Below are positions 8,386 to 16,890 of a stretch of 64,000 nucleotides of DNA, piece after piece; within the stretch, counting starts at the first letter, position 1; the number at the start of each line of letters is the position of its first letter. The position numbers and the translations under genes are program-made. The DNA lies in contig CAZGUX010000276.1 in the NCBI GenBank assembly GCA_964529305.1, forward strand, positions 31,220 through 95,219. The letters run 5' to 3'. The stretch comes from CAZGUX01 sp964529305 (GTDB lineage: Bacteria; Acidobacteriota; Terriglobia; Bryobacterales; Bryobacteraceae). A model generated the notes under the pieces. That model did not search any database. It saw nothing but the letters and a program-made list of their open reading frames with translations, and was not told where the DNA came from.

Positions 8386-9018
8386 GTGAGCGACTGGACG
8401 GATGAAGCGGTGATGGAGGCCGTTCGCGCGGGAGATGCGCGAAAGCTCTCCATTCTCTTCGACCGTCATCATGCCGCCCTCTACCGGTTCTATGTCCGGA
8501 TGACGGGCGACCGCGCCCGCTCCGAAGACCTTGTGCAGGAAGTCTTTTGGCGGATTCTTCGCTACCGGGACACCTACCAGACCGGCGCGATGTTCACCGC
8601 CTGGATGTACCGGATCGCCCGGAACGCGCATCACGACGAGTGGCGCAAGCGGAAGCGCGAAGTTCCGATCGCGGACGAGTGGGAGGCCGCGTCGGCCGAA
8701 GGCCTGTCGCTGGAGCGGCGACAGCAGATCGGCTTCCTGCGGGAGGCCCTGTTGCGGCTGCCGGCGGCCAAGCGCGAAGTCCTGGTTCTTCATCGCTTTC
8801 AAGGGATGAAGTACGACGAGATCGCCGGCCTCCAAGGCTGCGAGGTGAACACGATCAAGGTACGGGCGCACCGCGCGCTCAAGGAACTACGGGCCCTTTA
8901 CGAACAGTTGACCGGGGTGAAGCATGATGAACTGCGAGCAAGCCCAGATGCGGATGATGGACTACCTTTCCGGGAGCCTGAACGAGGATGGGCGCCGGGA
9001 AATGGAAGCGCATCTTGA
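8386..9018 (+). CDS. ECF-type RNA polymerase sigma factor
   Basis: 210 residues from a GTG at 8386. Region 2 spans about residues 20-90 (LFDRHHAALYRFYVRMTG, SEDLVQEVFWRILRY, FTAWMYRIARNAHHDEWRKRKRE). Region 4 spans about 125-180 (LPAAKREVLVLHRFQGMKYDEIAGLQG, a helix-turn-helix with NTIKVRAHRALKELR). The next gene encodes a zinc-finger anti-sigma factor and starts 95 bases before this stop, so the two are cotranscribed. The C-terminal 30 residues are low-complexity and overlap the anti-sigma coding sequence. Such sigma factors direct stress or envelope regulons; the target promoter is unknown. Confidence 0.92.
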   Translation: MSDWTDEAVMEAVRAGDARKLSILFDRHHAALYRFYVRMTGDRARSEDLVQEVFWRILRYRDTYQTGAMFTAWMYRIARNAHHDEWRKRKREVPIADEWEAASAEGLSLERRQQIGFLREALLRLPAAKREVLVLHRFQGMKYDEIAGLQGCEVNTIKVRAHRALKELRALYEQLTGVKHDELRASPDADDGLPFREPERGWAPGNGSAS

Positions 9019-9712
9019 CGGCTGTGGGCCGTGCCGTACGGAAGTCGAGGTGTGGCGGGGCCTGGACGGATGGCCCGAAGAGACTCCGCCCGCGGCCATC
9101 CGGGTTCGTTTTCACCAGATGCTGGACGAACACGAGGCCGCCTCGCGACGCGGGTGGTGGCGCTGGGAGAGTTGGTGGCCCGTGCGGCCCGCCTTCCAGG
9201 TGGCGGTGGCGTTACTGTGTGCAGCCGTGGGTTGGTTCGCCGGCTGGATGCCTTCCCACCAGCGCGGCAGTGGGGAGATCGCGACCTTGCGGACGGAGAT
9301 GCGTGGCCTGCGGGAAATGGTCGCGTTGTCGCTGCTCCAGCAGACTTCGGCGAGCGAGCGCCTGCGCGGTGTCAGCTACTGCTCGACGCTCGAACGGCCT
9401 GACTCGGAAGTGCTGCGGGCGCTGTTGCGGACACTGAATTTGGATCCGAGCGTCGATGTCCGTCTTGCGGCCATCGATGCGCTGAAACGGTACCGTGCCG
9501 AGCCTGCGGTGAACAAAGGGATCGTCGAGGCCCTGTCGCGGCCTCAGTCGCCGCTGGTTCAGATTTCGCTGCTGGATTCACTCGGCGATCGGCCCGGCCC
9601 GACGGCCCTCGAAGTGATCCGGCGCGTCGAGCGCGATCCCGGCGCACACGAACTCGTCAGGCAGCGGGCCGCCACGGTGGCCGCTCAGTTGGAATCGGGC
9701 GGAAGGCTTTAG
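8924..9712 (+). CDS. Anti-sigma factor with zf-HC2 zinc finger and HEAT-like C-terminus
   Basis: 262 residues. The N-terminus carries a zf-HC2-type site (NCEQAQ, then HLDGCGPC), the fold that clamps ECF sigma factors. One membrane helix follows at about residues 85-108 (FQVAVALLCAAVGWFAGWM). The outer part holds a short coiled coil (IATLRTEMRGLREMVALSLL) and a HEAT-like repeat region (LNLDPSVDVRLAAIDALKRY, SPLVQISLLDSLGD). The HEAT-like periplasmic part is the odd feature and may be the sensor. It overlaps the sigma gene by 95 bases and is followed after 7 bases by a DUF4097 protein gene, forming a three-gene operon. Confidence 0.85.
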   Translation: MMNCEQAQMRMMDYLSGSLNEDGRREMEAHLDGCGPCRTEVEVWRGLDGWPEETPPAAIRVRFHQMLDEHEAASRRGWWRWESWWPVRPAFQVAVALLCAAVGWFAGWMPSHQRGSGEIATLRTEMRGLREMVALSLLQQTSASERLRGVSYCSTLERPDSEVLRALLRTLNLDPSVDVRLAAIDALKRYRAEPAVNKGIVEALSRPQSPLVQISLLDSLGDRPGPTALEVIRRVERDPGAHELVRQRAATVAAQLESGGRL

Positions 9713-9719
9713 AAGGGAC

Positions 9720-10568
9720 ATGAACATGCGTCGAGCGAGAGTTCTGACATGGTTGGCTGCTGTGGCCTGCGGCCTCCTCCCGGCACAGACTGCGGGATCC
9801 GGCCGGTTGATGGTCAAGTTTTCGGATCCATCGCGGCCGGGCGCCATCAAATGCCACATGCTGAATGGCGAGATCGTCGTCACGGCATATGAAGGCAAGG
9901 AGGTCATCATCGAGACGGCCCCCGGGGAGCGTCGGGATCCGCCCGGCCGCTCGAACCGCCGATCCGCGGAGCGCGAGCCACCGTCACCGCCCCCGCCGCC
10001 CCTGGTGTTCTCGGGCGGAGCCGGCCTGACGGTCGAAGAGCAGAACAACATCATCACGGTCTCTCCTGACATGATTGGCCGTGGCTCCAGCCTGAGGATT
10101 CAAGTTCCCACGGCGACGTCGCTAGACCTGCGAACCATGAATGGGCGGCTTCAGGTCGAAGGCGTCGGCGGCGAGATCCAGGCCCAGGCAGTCAACGGAA
10201 CCGTCCAGGTGACCGATGTTCTGGGTCCGGTGGTCGCTCACACGGTCAACGGAAACCTGAAAGCCGTCTTCGTCCGCGTCCCTGCCGGCAAACCGATGTC
10301 ATTCAGCTCTCTGAACGGGGCCATCGATGTCACCTTCCCCGCTGACTTGAAGGCGAATCTCCTGATCACGACCGGACAAGGGGAAGTCTACTCCGACTTT
10401 GACATTACCTTGAAGAAGGGATCCGAACCCGTGGCGGAGGACAAGCGCGGCGAGGGCGGCAAATACAAGGCGCGATTGGAATCGGCGCTGAGCGGAGTGA
10501 TCAACGGCGGCGGCCCCGAACTACGCTTCAAGACCTTCAACGGCAAGATCTATCTGAGGAAGAAGTAA
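9720..10568 (+). CDS. DUF4097-like secreted beta-repeat protein
   Basis: 282 residues with a signal peptide (VLTWLAAVACGLLPAQT). The body shows short beta repeats of the DUF4097 adhesin-like type: MLNGEIVVTAYEGKEV, TMNGRLQVEGVGGEI, AVNGTVQVTDVLGPV, TVNGNLKAVF, SLNGAIDVTF, FNGKIYL. The recurring NG followed by a hydrophobic strand is characteristic. A proline-rich stretch (RSAEREPPSPPPPPL, about residues 80-95) interrupts it. It is the third gene of the sigma/anti-sigma operon; family members in such operons are thought to sit outside the membrane, but the molecular job is not known. Confidence 0.8.
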   Translation: MNMRRARVLTWLAAVACGLLPAQTAGSGRLMVKFSDPSRPGAIKCHMLNGEIVVTAYEGKEVIIETAPGERRDPPGRSNRRSAEREPPSPPPPPLVFSGGAGLTVEEQNNIITVSPDMIGRGSSLRIQVPTATSLDLRTMNGRLQVEGVGGEIQAQAVNGTVQVTDVLGPVVAHTVNGNLKAVFVRVPAGKPMSFSSLNGAIDVTFPADLKANLLITTGQGEVYSDFDITLKKGSEPVAEDKRGEGGKYKARLESALSGVINGGGPELRFKTFNGKIYLRKK

Positions 10569-10570
10569 CC

Positions 10571-11266
10571 TCAGAGCGCCGGATCTCGCGGAAGCCGGCG
10601 CAGCCGCGCGATCTGCAGTTCGGTGCGCTCGATGAACCTTCCCCAGACGGCATCCGGATCGGGGTGGAACACGCTGTTGGTGTCACCTTTGAAGATGTGC
10701 CAGGTGCCGGTCTCGACCTCGTGCTCCAGTTGTCCAGGCCCCCATCCCGAATGTCCCAGGTAGACTCGGAACTCGCTGGCGCCGGTTCCCGCCGTCAGTG
10801 ACTTCTCGAGCAGCGTCCGCGTCGTGATCAAGTGCACGTCGCCAAATACCGTTTGGGCTTCTTCTGGTTTCGCCTTGGCCTTGAGCAATGCGAGCACACC
10901 GGTCCGTTGCACGGGCCCTCCCAGGAAGACCGGCTCAGTGCGTCCGCTAGCCTTCTCGAGTTCCTCGAATACGCGGGACATGGGGATGCGGGTGCGGCGA
11001 TTGATCACGAGCCCCATCGCTCCCTCCCGGTCGAAGTGCACCAGGAGAATGACGGCCTCGTCGAAATTCGGATCCGGCAGGTCGCGCCGGGCCACCAGAA
11101 ACCGGCCAGGAGCCAGGTCTCGCGTGCGGCTGCTGAATTGAACCGGCCAAAGGTCAATTTCGGCGCGGGTCTGTGCCCGGTCCCGGTGAAGGCTCGACCA
11201 CCAGAGAGCGATGGCCATGCCGGTGACCGCTCCGGCGATCAACAAGCGTAGGGCCATCCGAGGCAT
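10571..11266 (-). CDS. YqgE/AlgH-family protein with N-terminal membrane anchor
   Basis: 231 residues from the ATG at 11266; the open frame continues upstream but that part has no family similarity. The YqgE/AlgH (DUF179) fold is clear: GRFLVARRDLPDPNFDEAVILLVHFDREGAMGLVINR, VFLGGPVQRTGVLALL, FRVYLGHSGWGPGQLEHE, GTWHIFKGD. Classical YqgE is a soluble protein of about 190 residues; here residues 5-25 (LRLLIAGAVTGMAIALWW) add a membrane helix. Its stop lies two bases from the stop of the convergent DUF4097 gene. The function of the family is not established. Confidence 0.85.
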   Translation of the reverse strand: MPRMALRLLIAGAVTGMAIALWWSSLHRDRAQTRAEIDLWPVQFSSRTRDLAPGRFLVARRDLPDPNFDEAVILLVHFDREGAMGLVINRRTRIPMSRVFEELEKASGRTEPVFLGGPVQRTGVLALLKAKAKPEEAQTVFGDVHLITTRTLLEKSLTAGTGASEFRVYLGHSGWGPGQLEHEVETGTWHIFKGDTNSVFHPDPDAVWGRFIERTELQIARLRRLPRDPAL

Positions 11267-11364
11267 GATCTTATTCTGCGTCTTTTCCGCAGCCGCCGCC
11301 ACTCGATTTTGACCGAGTAGCGATCCCAGGTCCTGTGAGTTCCTGCCGTCCTCCAACGTTGCCC

Positions 11365-12078
11365 TTAGCTGATCCGGCGGCCGAACTCCTCGTCGAAGAG
11401 CAGCAGGCTCAGTTGAACCAGAGTCGCCATCGCGACCAGGGACAGCGCCCGCTCGATCTTGTCCGGCGCCTGGAACACAACCGCCCAACTCCCGATGCAT
11501 CCCGCCGCGGCGTAGAGCAGGGCCGCGGAGCCTCGCGTGAGTTGCCACCCGTCCCGCAGCCGTCGCGGCCAGAACAACTCACTCACCCCGATCCACGCCG
11601 TGCTCAGCGCCGCCCACTTGATCCAGGAGGGGATGCGCGTCTCCCAGGCAATTGCGTCGCTGACCGTGCCGTGCGCCGTTCTCCAGAGAGCCCAGTTCTC
11701 GAACAGGTCACCCGTCACCGCCACCAGGGTCAAGCCGGCCACGATCCATCCCAACAGCCCCAGCCTGCTTCGCAGCGCGAGGCCGGTTAGCAGGTACATG
11801 ATGCCGTAGCTGAGGATAAAGCCCAGATCCACGAGCGCGTGTCTGCTCAGGCTTCCGGCAAACTCCTTCTGCGCATTGTTCCCCGGACGGTCGAGGCCGC
11901 TGGGAAAGCCCGCTCCGTAGATCGCATGAATGTCATGCGCATCGCGCACGAGTTCCGCCGCCAGCACCGGGCTGTCCAGGTTCGATGGCAGGTTGTCCTT
12001 CTGGACCGGCGCGACCACGCCGGTCGCGATTCCGAACAGCGCGGTGAACAGCGTCGCCAGCGTGAGCCATCGCCTCAT
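11365..12078 (-). CDS. Small polytopic membrane protein of unknown function, coupled to a patatin gene
   Basis: 237 residues starting at the ATG at 12078, which overlaps the stop of the patatin gene (ATGA). About six predicted helices, including WLTLATLFTALFGIATGVVAP, ALVDLGFILSYGIMYLLTGLAL, LLGWIVAGLTLVAVTGDLFENW, IKWAALSTAWIGVSELFW and KIERALSLVAMATLVQLSLLLF. No catalytic motif is recognised. The tight coupling to the membrane-bound patatin suggests a dedicated partner, perhaps in lipid handling. Confidence 0.75.
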   Translation of the reverse strand: MRRWLTLATLFTALFGIATGVVAPVQKDNLPSNLDSPVLAAELVRDAHDIHAIYGAGFPSGLDRPGNNAQKEFAGSLSRHALVDLGFILSYGIMYLLTGLALRSRLGLLGWIVAGLTLVAVTGDLFENWALWRTAHGTVSDAIAWETRIPSWIKWAALSTAWIGVSELFWPRRLRDGWQLTRGSAALLYAAAGCIGSWAVVFQAPDKIERALSLVAMATLVQLSLLLFDEEFGRRIS

Positions 12079-14099
12079 GGTTGGCCTTCCTCCAGGAAAG
12101 CGGCCACTGCCGCCTTCTCCCCTTTGTAACCGTTGGCAAACCCGTCCCTGATCCGCCGCGTCTCCCGGCTGGTCAGGTGCCAGCTCAGCGGAGTCGGATT
12201 CTCGGGGTCCTCCGGCCACTCGAACACAACCGGCTCGGCCACATGCACGCCACGGGCTCGCGCCACCTGGAGCAAAGTCCGCAGACGGTTGTTGTTGTGG
12301 TCGATCTGCGAGACGCCGCGCATGTGCAGCAGGGTGGAAAGCGGCGCCGCGGCCTGAAAGAAAAAGCCGCGCCCGCCCTCGCCGGCCGCTTCCCCCGGCA
12401 GGGGACCGCGGATCTGGATCAACATCACGCGCCGGCCTTCCAGGCCGGGCAGCGCCTCTTCCATCCAGTCGGTCAACGTCGCCATTCCGTAGAGATCGTA
12501 GTAGCCGCCATCCACGGCGTGATACTGCAGCCGGCGCGGCAATGCCGGATCGCCGGGGGGCGGCTCGGCCTGGGCAGCCGGGGAGACATAGGGAAAGGTC
12601 GCGGACAGCCGCGCCGCCGTCACGATCGGCAAGTCGTATCCGCGTTCCGCGTACAAGCGGTAAAAGGTGCGCCGGCCCGGTGTATCGAGTGCGAAGTCCG
12701 CCGTTCCCAGTAACAGCCGGGCGCCGGAACCCACCAGGGTGGCGTTGAAGAATACGGCGGGCCGATCCCCGGCCTTGACCTCCGGTCGCCACGAACGCAG
12801 GGGCTCGTTCAGATCGACGCCTCCCACCGCGCGCCGCCAGCCGTACTCGGCCGCCCACCCCCGGTCCGACCAAGGCAGCCCTGGAAACAGCAGCCGGATC
12901 AGGTCCGGATAGGCTAATCCCCAGGCGATCTCATCCAGGGTGGAATGCGTCGATGCGGCCAGAACTTCCGCCTCGATCAGGCTCGGCGCGACATACCCGT
13001 TTTGATAGGCCCGCACGAAGTACATCGCCCCCACGCTGCCCCCCGAGACGGCACTGATCACGCGAATCGACTCGGAGAACTGCCGTCCGAGGCCGAGCGT
13101 CGTTTCCAGGTGCCGCAACAAGCCGCCCAGGACATACCCGGTCCAGGCGGTGGCCTGAATGCCGCCGCCCGCCGTGGCGACCAGAATCACGGGGCGCTCC
13201 GGATGCGATCGCACGACATCGGCCGGCAACAGCAACTCCGGCTCGTGTGCGATCTTCGAGACCCGATAGGTATGTCTCGACTCGACCCAGGTCCCGCTGT
13301 ACCCGACGATCGCGGCCGCCACAATCAGCAGCGGAAAACGAAAACGGTCGCCGAAAAACGCCAGTCCGGAAAAGCTCCAGCAGATGAGGTTGATCAGCAA
13401 GGTAACGCAGCCGAGCGTCGGCACGATGGGGTTGTTGTCGGACCCCACCCGAATAAAATCCACCATGCTCAGATACTTCGCGATGCCCAATATGCCATAC
13501 AGGATGAACGTCGCGGCCGTGGCCAGCAGCGCGCCCGAGTGCCCCCTCAACAGGTACGGATTCCGCCGGTCGATGTAGCCCTGCCGCGTCCAGTAGACGA
13601 TCTGGATCACGAAGCGGTCAATGCGGGGATGGCTCGGCGATTGCCACCACCACACCACCAGCGTCAGGCACACCGCGGACGTAATGAGCGCGGAGAGCAG
13701 CACCGCCCAAATGGCTTCCCCGTGCTCGGTGACCCGTAGGGCCGCGATGAACCCGGCGAGATTCGCCAGCACGCACAGCACGGCGAAGACCACAACCACC
13801 AGGGTGCCGTTGTCGAACTCATGTCCGCCGATCGCCCGTATTCCGCTGAACCAGGCGGGCAGCGCGGGCGCATCGAAGCGGGCGCGCGCGCCTTTCAGAA
13901 CCAGGTCCATGGTGATAGCAACCGAGGCCGCCGCGACGACCGTCAACATCGCCACCAGCCCCGCGCGCCAGAAGGGGAGATCGTACATCCCCATCAGCAG
14001 TCCGCTGGCGCCGCTCTTCAAGGCCAGAAAGGGAAAGGCAGCCAGCAGAATCCCGCACAACACCGGTACCCGCATCAGGTAGAGGTATGTGAAGACCAT
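12075..14099 (-). CDS. Patatin-like phospholipase with multi-helix membrane N-terminus
   Basis: 674 residues. The first 270 or so residues contain about seven membrane helices. From about residue 300 the patatin domain follows: oxyanion loop GGGIQA (311-316), nucleophile elbow SGGSVG with Ser355, and the catalytic Asp in DGGYYDLYG near residue 560. The Ser-Asp dyad therefore looks intact, and lipid acyl hydrolase activity at the membrane is expected. A patatin fused to a polytopic membrane domain is much larger than the common soluble form of about 300 residues. A small membrane protein gene overlaps its 3' end (ATGA). Confidence 0.85.
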   Translation of the reverse strand: MVFTYLYLMRVPVLCGILLAAFPFLALKSGASGLLMGMYDLPFWRAGLVAMLTVVAAASVAITMDLVLKGARARFDAPALPAWFSGIRAIGGHEFDNGTLVVVVFAVLCVLANLAGFIAALRVTEHGEAIWAVLLSALITSAVCLTLVVWWWQSPSHPRIDRFVIQIVYWTRQGYIDRRNPYLLRGHSGALLATAATFILYGILGIAKYLSMVDFIRVGSDNNPIVPTLGCVTLLINLICWSFSGLAFFGDRFRFPLLIVAAAIVGYSGTWVESRHTYRVSKIAHEPELLLPADVVRSHPERPVILVATAGGGIQATAWTGYVLGGLLRHLETTLGLGRQFSESIRVISAVSGGSVGAMYFVRAYQNGYVAPSLIEAEVLAASTHSTLDEIAWGLAYPDLIRLLFPGLPWSDRGWAAEYGWRRAVGGVDLNEPLRSWRPEVKAGDRPAVFFNATLVGSGARLLLGTADFALDTPGRRTFYRLYAERGYDLPIVTAARLSATFPYVSPAAQAEPPPGDPALPRRLQYHAVDGGYYDLYGMATLTDWMEEALPGLEGRRVMLIQIRGPLPGEAAGEGGRGFFFQAAAPLSTLLHMRGVSQIDHNNNRLRTLLQVARARGVHVAEPVVFEWPEDPENPTPLSWHLTSRETRRIRDGFANGYKGEKAAVAAFLEEGQP

Positions 14100-14195
14100 G
14101 TTCCTCCTTGGCTGCTAACTTGTCCGGGCCGGTCCGCGACTCTACTCCTACAAACGCGAAGGGCCGCTCAAATCCCTCAGCCCGCGCCCGCTAGA

Positions 14196-15398
14196 CTAGC
14201 GGCGGATGCGATCGTACGGCGGCAGGGGACCGCGCATGAACAGCGACTCCCGCTGCGCCCGGTACCGCACATCCAGATGCGGCGTCTGGACCTTGTGCCC
14301 GTGTTGGACCGTCGAATCCATGATCGCCTCGATCGCGCCCGTCGCCAGCAGCGTCCTCTCCGGCGGATAGAATTCCTTGTTTTGCACGAAGGTCTGTTCC
14401 ATCCAGTAGGTCAGGCCGTGGCCGTGGCTCCAGGGCCGGCCCCACTGCGTCAGGAAACTGCAGGAAACAGGGTCGGCCTTGCCCTCGATCTCGGCGGCGA
14501 ACCCGGCCTGCTGGGTCTTTCCGTTCAGCAGATACAGCACTCCCAGCAATCCGCTTCGGTAGCCAAGCAGAAAAAGGATGGGGTCCTTGACCTTTTCGAG
14601 GGGCAGCGGTGTCAGCGAGTCGTCATTGCGCATCGCTTCTTCCAGCAGGTTCATGGCCCACGGGTTCGCCGCCGTCCATTTCCAGACTTCAGGGCCGTCC
14701 AGACACTGTACCCAGGCGATCCCGGTCTCTCCGCCCTTGCGCCGCTCCACCATGCTTTGGAACATTTCGATGCCGTGGTAGCCGTAGGCTTCCTTGCCGC
14801 CGTACCAGTAGCCGACAGCGCGCTTGACCGGCGCCTCCAGATCCAGTTCCAGCGCGGGGCGGCGCCACGTGAGGGTAATGGAGGTCCCTGCGATGAGGGG
14901 AAAGCGCAACTCGCGCGACCAGTCGAACATCTGTTTGGCCTTTTTCCACTCGGTCGAGAAGTGCTTGTCGACAAAGACCGGCGCGACGTGTCCGGTCTCC
15001 CGGAAGGTGCGTACGATCTGCTCCATCAACTCGTAGCGGGGATACAGCTTCTGTCCTTTGGCGTTCATCGGGTAATCGCCGTGTTCGCCGATGAGGGCGA
15101 CCCCTCGCACGCCGGGCACGATGGCCTCGCGAACCGTGGGTTTCCGGGGAATGTGGTATTTGGCAAGTTCGGCGAGCCCAACGTCGGTCGATGGCGTCTG
15201 TTCGAGATAAGCGGCCGCGATCTCGAGTTCGGAGTCGTGGTGTTTGCCTTCCCAGTGGTATCCGCGCAGGATGTTGCCAATGAAGACGTCGGCGTGGGAG
15301 TTGCGGAAATAGACGGTAATGATGGCGGCAATCTGGGTGCGTCGGGAGGCGGCAAGCGCTACCCCGCCTGTAGCCGCGAGAAACGATCGGCGGTTCAT
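14196..15398 (-). CDS. Tat-exported conserved protein of unknown function
   Basis: 400 residues with a twin-arginine leader (MNRRSFLAATGGVALA). The mature part begins with a strand and loop (QIAAIITVYFRNSHADVFIGNIL) and contains GVALIGEHGDYPMNAKGQKLYPRYELMEQIV and APVFVDKHFSTEWKKA. It has an alternating alpha/beta look and a possible metal or sugar site. From memory, similar proteins are common in Acidobacteriota and Planctomycetota but have no assigned reaction. It lies 66 bases downstream of purF on the same strand; that is probably not a functional link. Confidence 0.8.
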   Translation of the reverse strand: MNRRSFLAATGGVALAASRRTQIAAIITVYFRNSHADVFIGNILRGYHWEGKHHDSELEIAAAYLEQTPSTDVGLAELAKYHIPRKPTVREAIVPGVRGVALIGEHGDYPMNAKGQKLYPRYELMEQIVRTFRETGHVAPVFVDKHFSTEWKKAKQMFDWSRELRFPLIAGTSITLTWRRPALELDLEAPVKRAVGYWYGGKEAYGYHGIEMFQSMVERRKGGETGIAWVQCLDGPEVWKWTAANPWAMNLLEEAMRNDDSLTPLPLEKVKDPILFLLGYRSGLLGVLYLLNGKTQQAGFAAEIEGKADPVSCSFLTQWGRPWSHGHGLTYWMEQTFVQNKEFYPPERTLLATGAIEAIMDSTVQHGHKVQTPHLDVRYRAQRESLFMRGPLPPYDRIRR

Positions 15399-15464
15399 GC
15401 TCTCGTTACTATACTCCCCTCGGGAGGCGAAGGCGGCGGAAGCGCGGAGGCGGCGTAACGGACT

Positions 15465-16880
15465 CTACGGCCGGCGCTTCTTTGCCGCCATCAACTCTTC
15501 CAGGTTCACCAGATGGGTAGGGTAATTGCCGCTGTAACAGGCGTAGCAGAACTCCTGATCGAGATCGCCGACGGCGCTGCGCAAGGCGCCCATCGACAAA
15601 TACGATAAGGTATCGGCCTCCACGAACCGGCGGATCTCTTCAATCGAGTGATTGGCGGCGATCAGTTCGCTGCGAATCGGCGTATCGACCCCGTAAAAAC
15701 AGGGTGAGATCGTCGGCGGGCAGGAGATGCGCAAATGGATTTCTCGCGCGCCCGCTTGCCGCACCATGCGTACGATCTTCCGGCTGGTGGTGCCGCGCAC
15801 GATGGAATCGTCCACCAACACCACGCTCTTGCCCTCGAGCAGATGCCGGATGGGATTCAGCTTGAGCTTCACGCCGAAATCGCGGATCGCCTGCGACGGC
15901 TCGATGAACGTCCTTCCGACATAGTGATTGCGGATCAGAGCCTGACGGTACGGCAGTCCGGACTCGGCCGCATAGCCAATCGCCGCCGATACGCCGGAGT
16001 CGGGAACGGGAACCACCAGGTCGGCATCCGCGGGGGCTTCGCGTGCGAGCAACCGGCCCAGCATTTCTCTCGACTCCTGCACCGGCCGGCCGAAGACCAG
16101 CGAGTCCGGCCGCGCGAAGTAGACGTGTTCGAACACGCAATGTGCGCGATCCAGCGCCGGCGTGAACTGCTGGCGCGTGACGCCTTCCGGACCCACCGTC
16201 ACCATCTCTCCCGGCTCGACATCGTTCAGGTACACCGCGCCAATCAGGTCGAACGCGCATGTCTCCGAAGCGAACACATAGCAGTGCCGTCCGCCCGAGA
16301 GTTCCATCTGCCCCATCGCCAACGGTCGGAATCCGTTGGGATCGCGCGCGACAATGATCCGATCCTTGGCCAGGAACACCAGCGAATAGGCGCCTTCGAG
16401 CTGAATCAGCGCCTCGCGGAGGGCGCCGTTGAGCGTCCGTTCGCGCGACCGCGCGACCATGTGCAGAATCACTTCCGTGTCGCTCGACGCCTGGAAGATC
16501 GAGCCGTCCGATTCCAGTTCTTCGCGCAACTCGGTGGCGTTGGTGATGTTGCCGTTGTGGGCGACCGCGACTTGCCCCTTGTTGCAGGACACGGAAAACG
16601 GCTGGGCGTTCAACAGGACCGTATCGCCCGCGGTGGAGTAGCGGGTATGGCCAATGGCGATATCCCCTTCCAATCCTTCCAGGACGGCTGGGGTGAAGAT
16701 TTCGTTGACCAGCCCCATCGACTTGTGGCAGCGAATCTCCTGACCCGTGCTGGCTGCAATGCCGGCGCTCTCCTGTCCCCGGTGCTGGAGCGCGTACAAC
16801 CCCAGATAGCTCAGCTTGGACGCCTCCGGATGTCCGAAGATCGCGAACACGCCACATTCGTCGTGGAACTTGTCAAACAT
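15465..16880 (-). CDS. purF: Amidophosphoribosyltransferase (PurF)
   Basis: 471 residues; first committed step of de novo purine synthesis (PRPP plus glutamine to phosphoribosylamine). An eight-residue propeptide (MFDKFHDE) precedes the nucleophile Cys9 in ECGVFAIFG, and LQHRGQESAGIA and GHTRYSTAG complete the Ntn glutaminase site. The PRPP loop VLVDDSIVRGTTSR lies near residue 365. A C-terminal CYAC (about 445-448) and an internal PCFYG fit the Fe-S-containing Bacillus-type enzyme rather than the E. coli type. It starts 10 bases after purL ends, in the order purQ-purL-purF. Confidence 0.96.
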   Translation of the reverse strand: MFDKFHDECGVFAIFGHPEASKLSYLGLYALQHRGQESAGIAASTGQEIRCHKSMGLVNEIFTPAVLEGLEGDIAIGHTRYSTAGDTVLLNAQPFSVSCNKGQVAVAHNGNITNATELREELESDGSIFQASSDTEVILHMVARSRERTLNGALREALIQLEGAYSLVFLAKDRIIVARDPNGFRPLAMGQMELSGGRHCYVFASETCAFDLIGAVYLNDVEPGEMVTVGPEGVTRQQFTPALDRAHCVFEHVYFARPDSLVFGRPVQESREMLGRLLAREAPADADLVVPVPDSGVSAAIGYAAESGLPYRQALIRNHYVGRTFIEPSQAIRDFGVKLKLNPIRHLLEGKSVVLVDDSIVRGTTSRKIVRMVRQAGAREIHLRISCPPTISPCFYGVDTPIRSELIAANHSIEEIRRFVEADTLSYLSMGALRSAVGDLDQEFCYACYSGNYPTHLVNLEELMAAKKRRP

Positions 16881-16890
16881 AGGCCCCCCT

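Noticed and set aside
13821..15458. Plus-strand open frame of 545 codons
   Set aside because: Spans two minus-strand genes in antisense, with Gln/Arg/His-rich noise.
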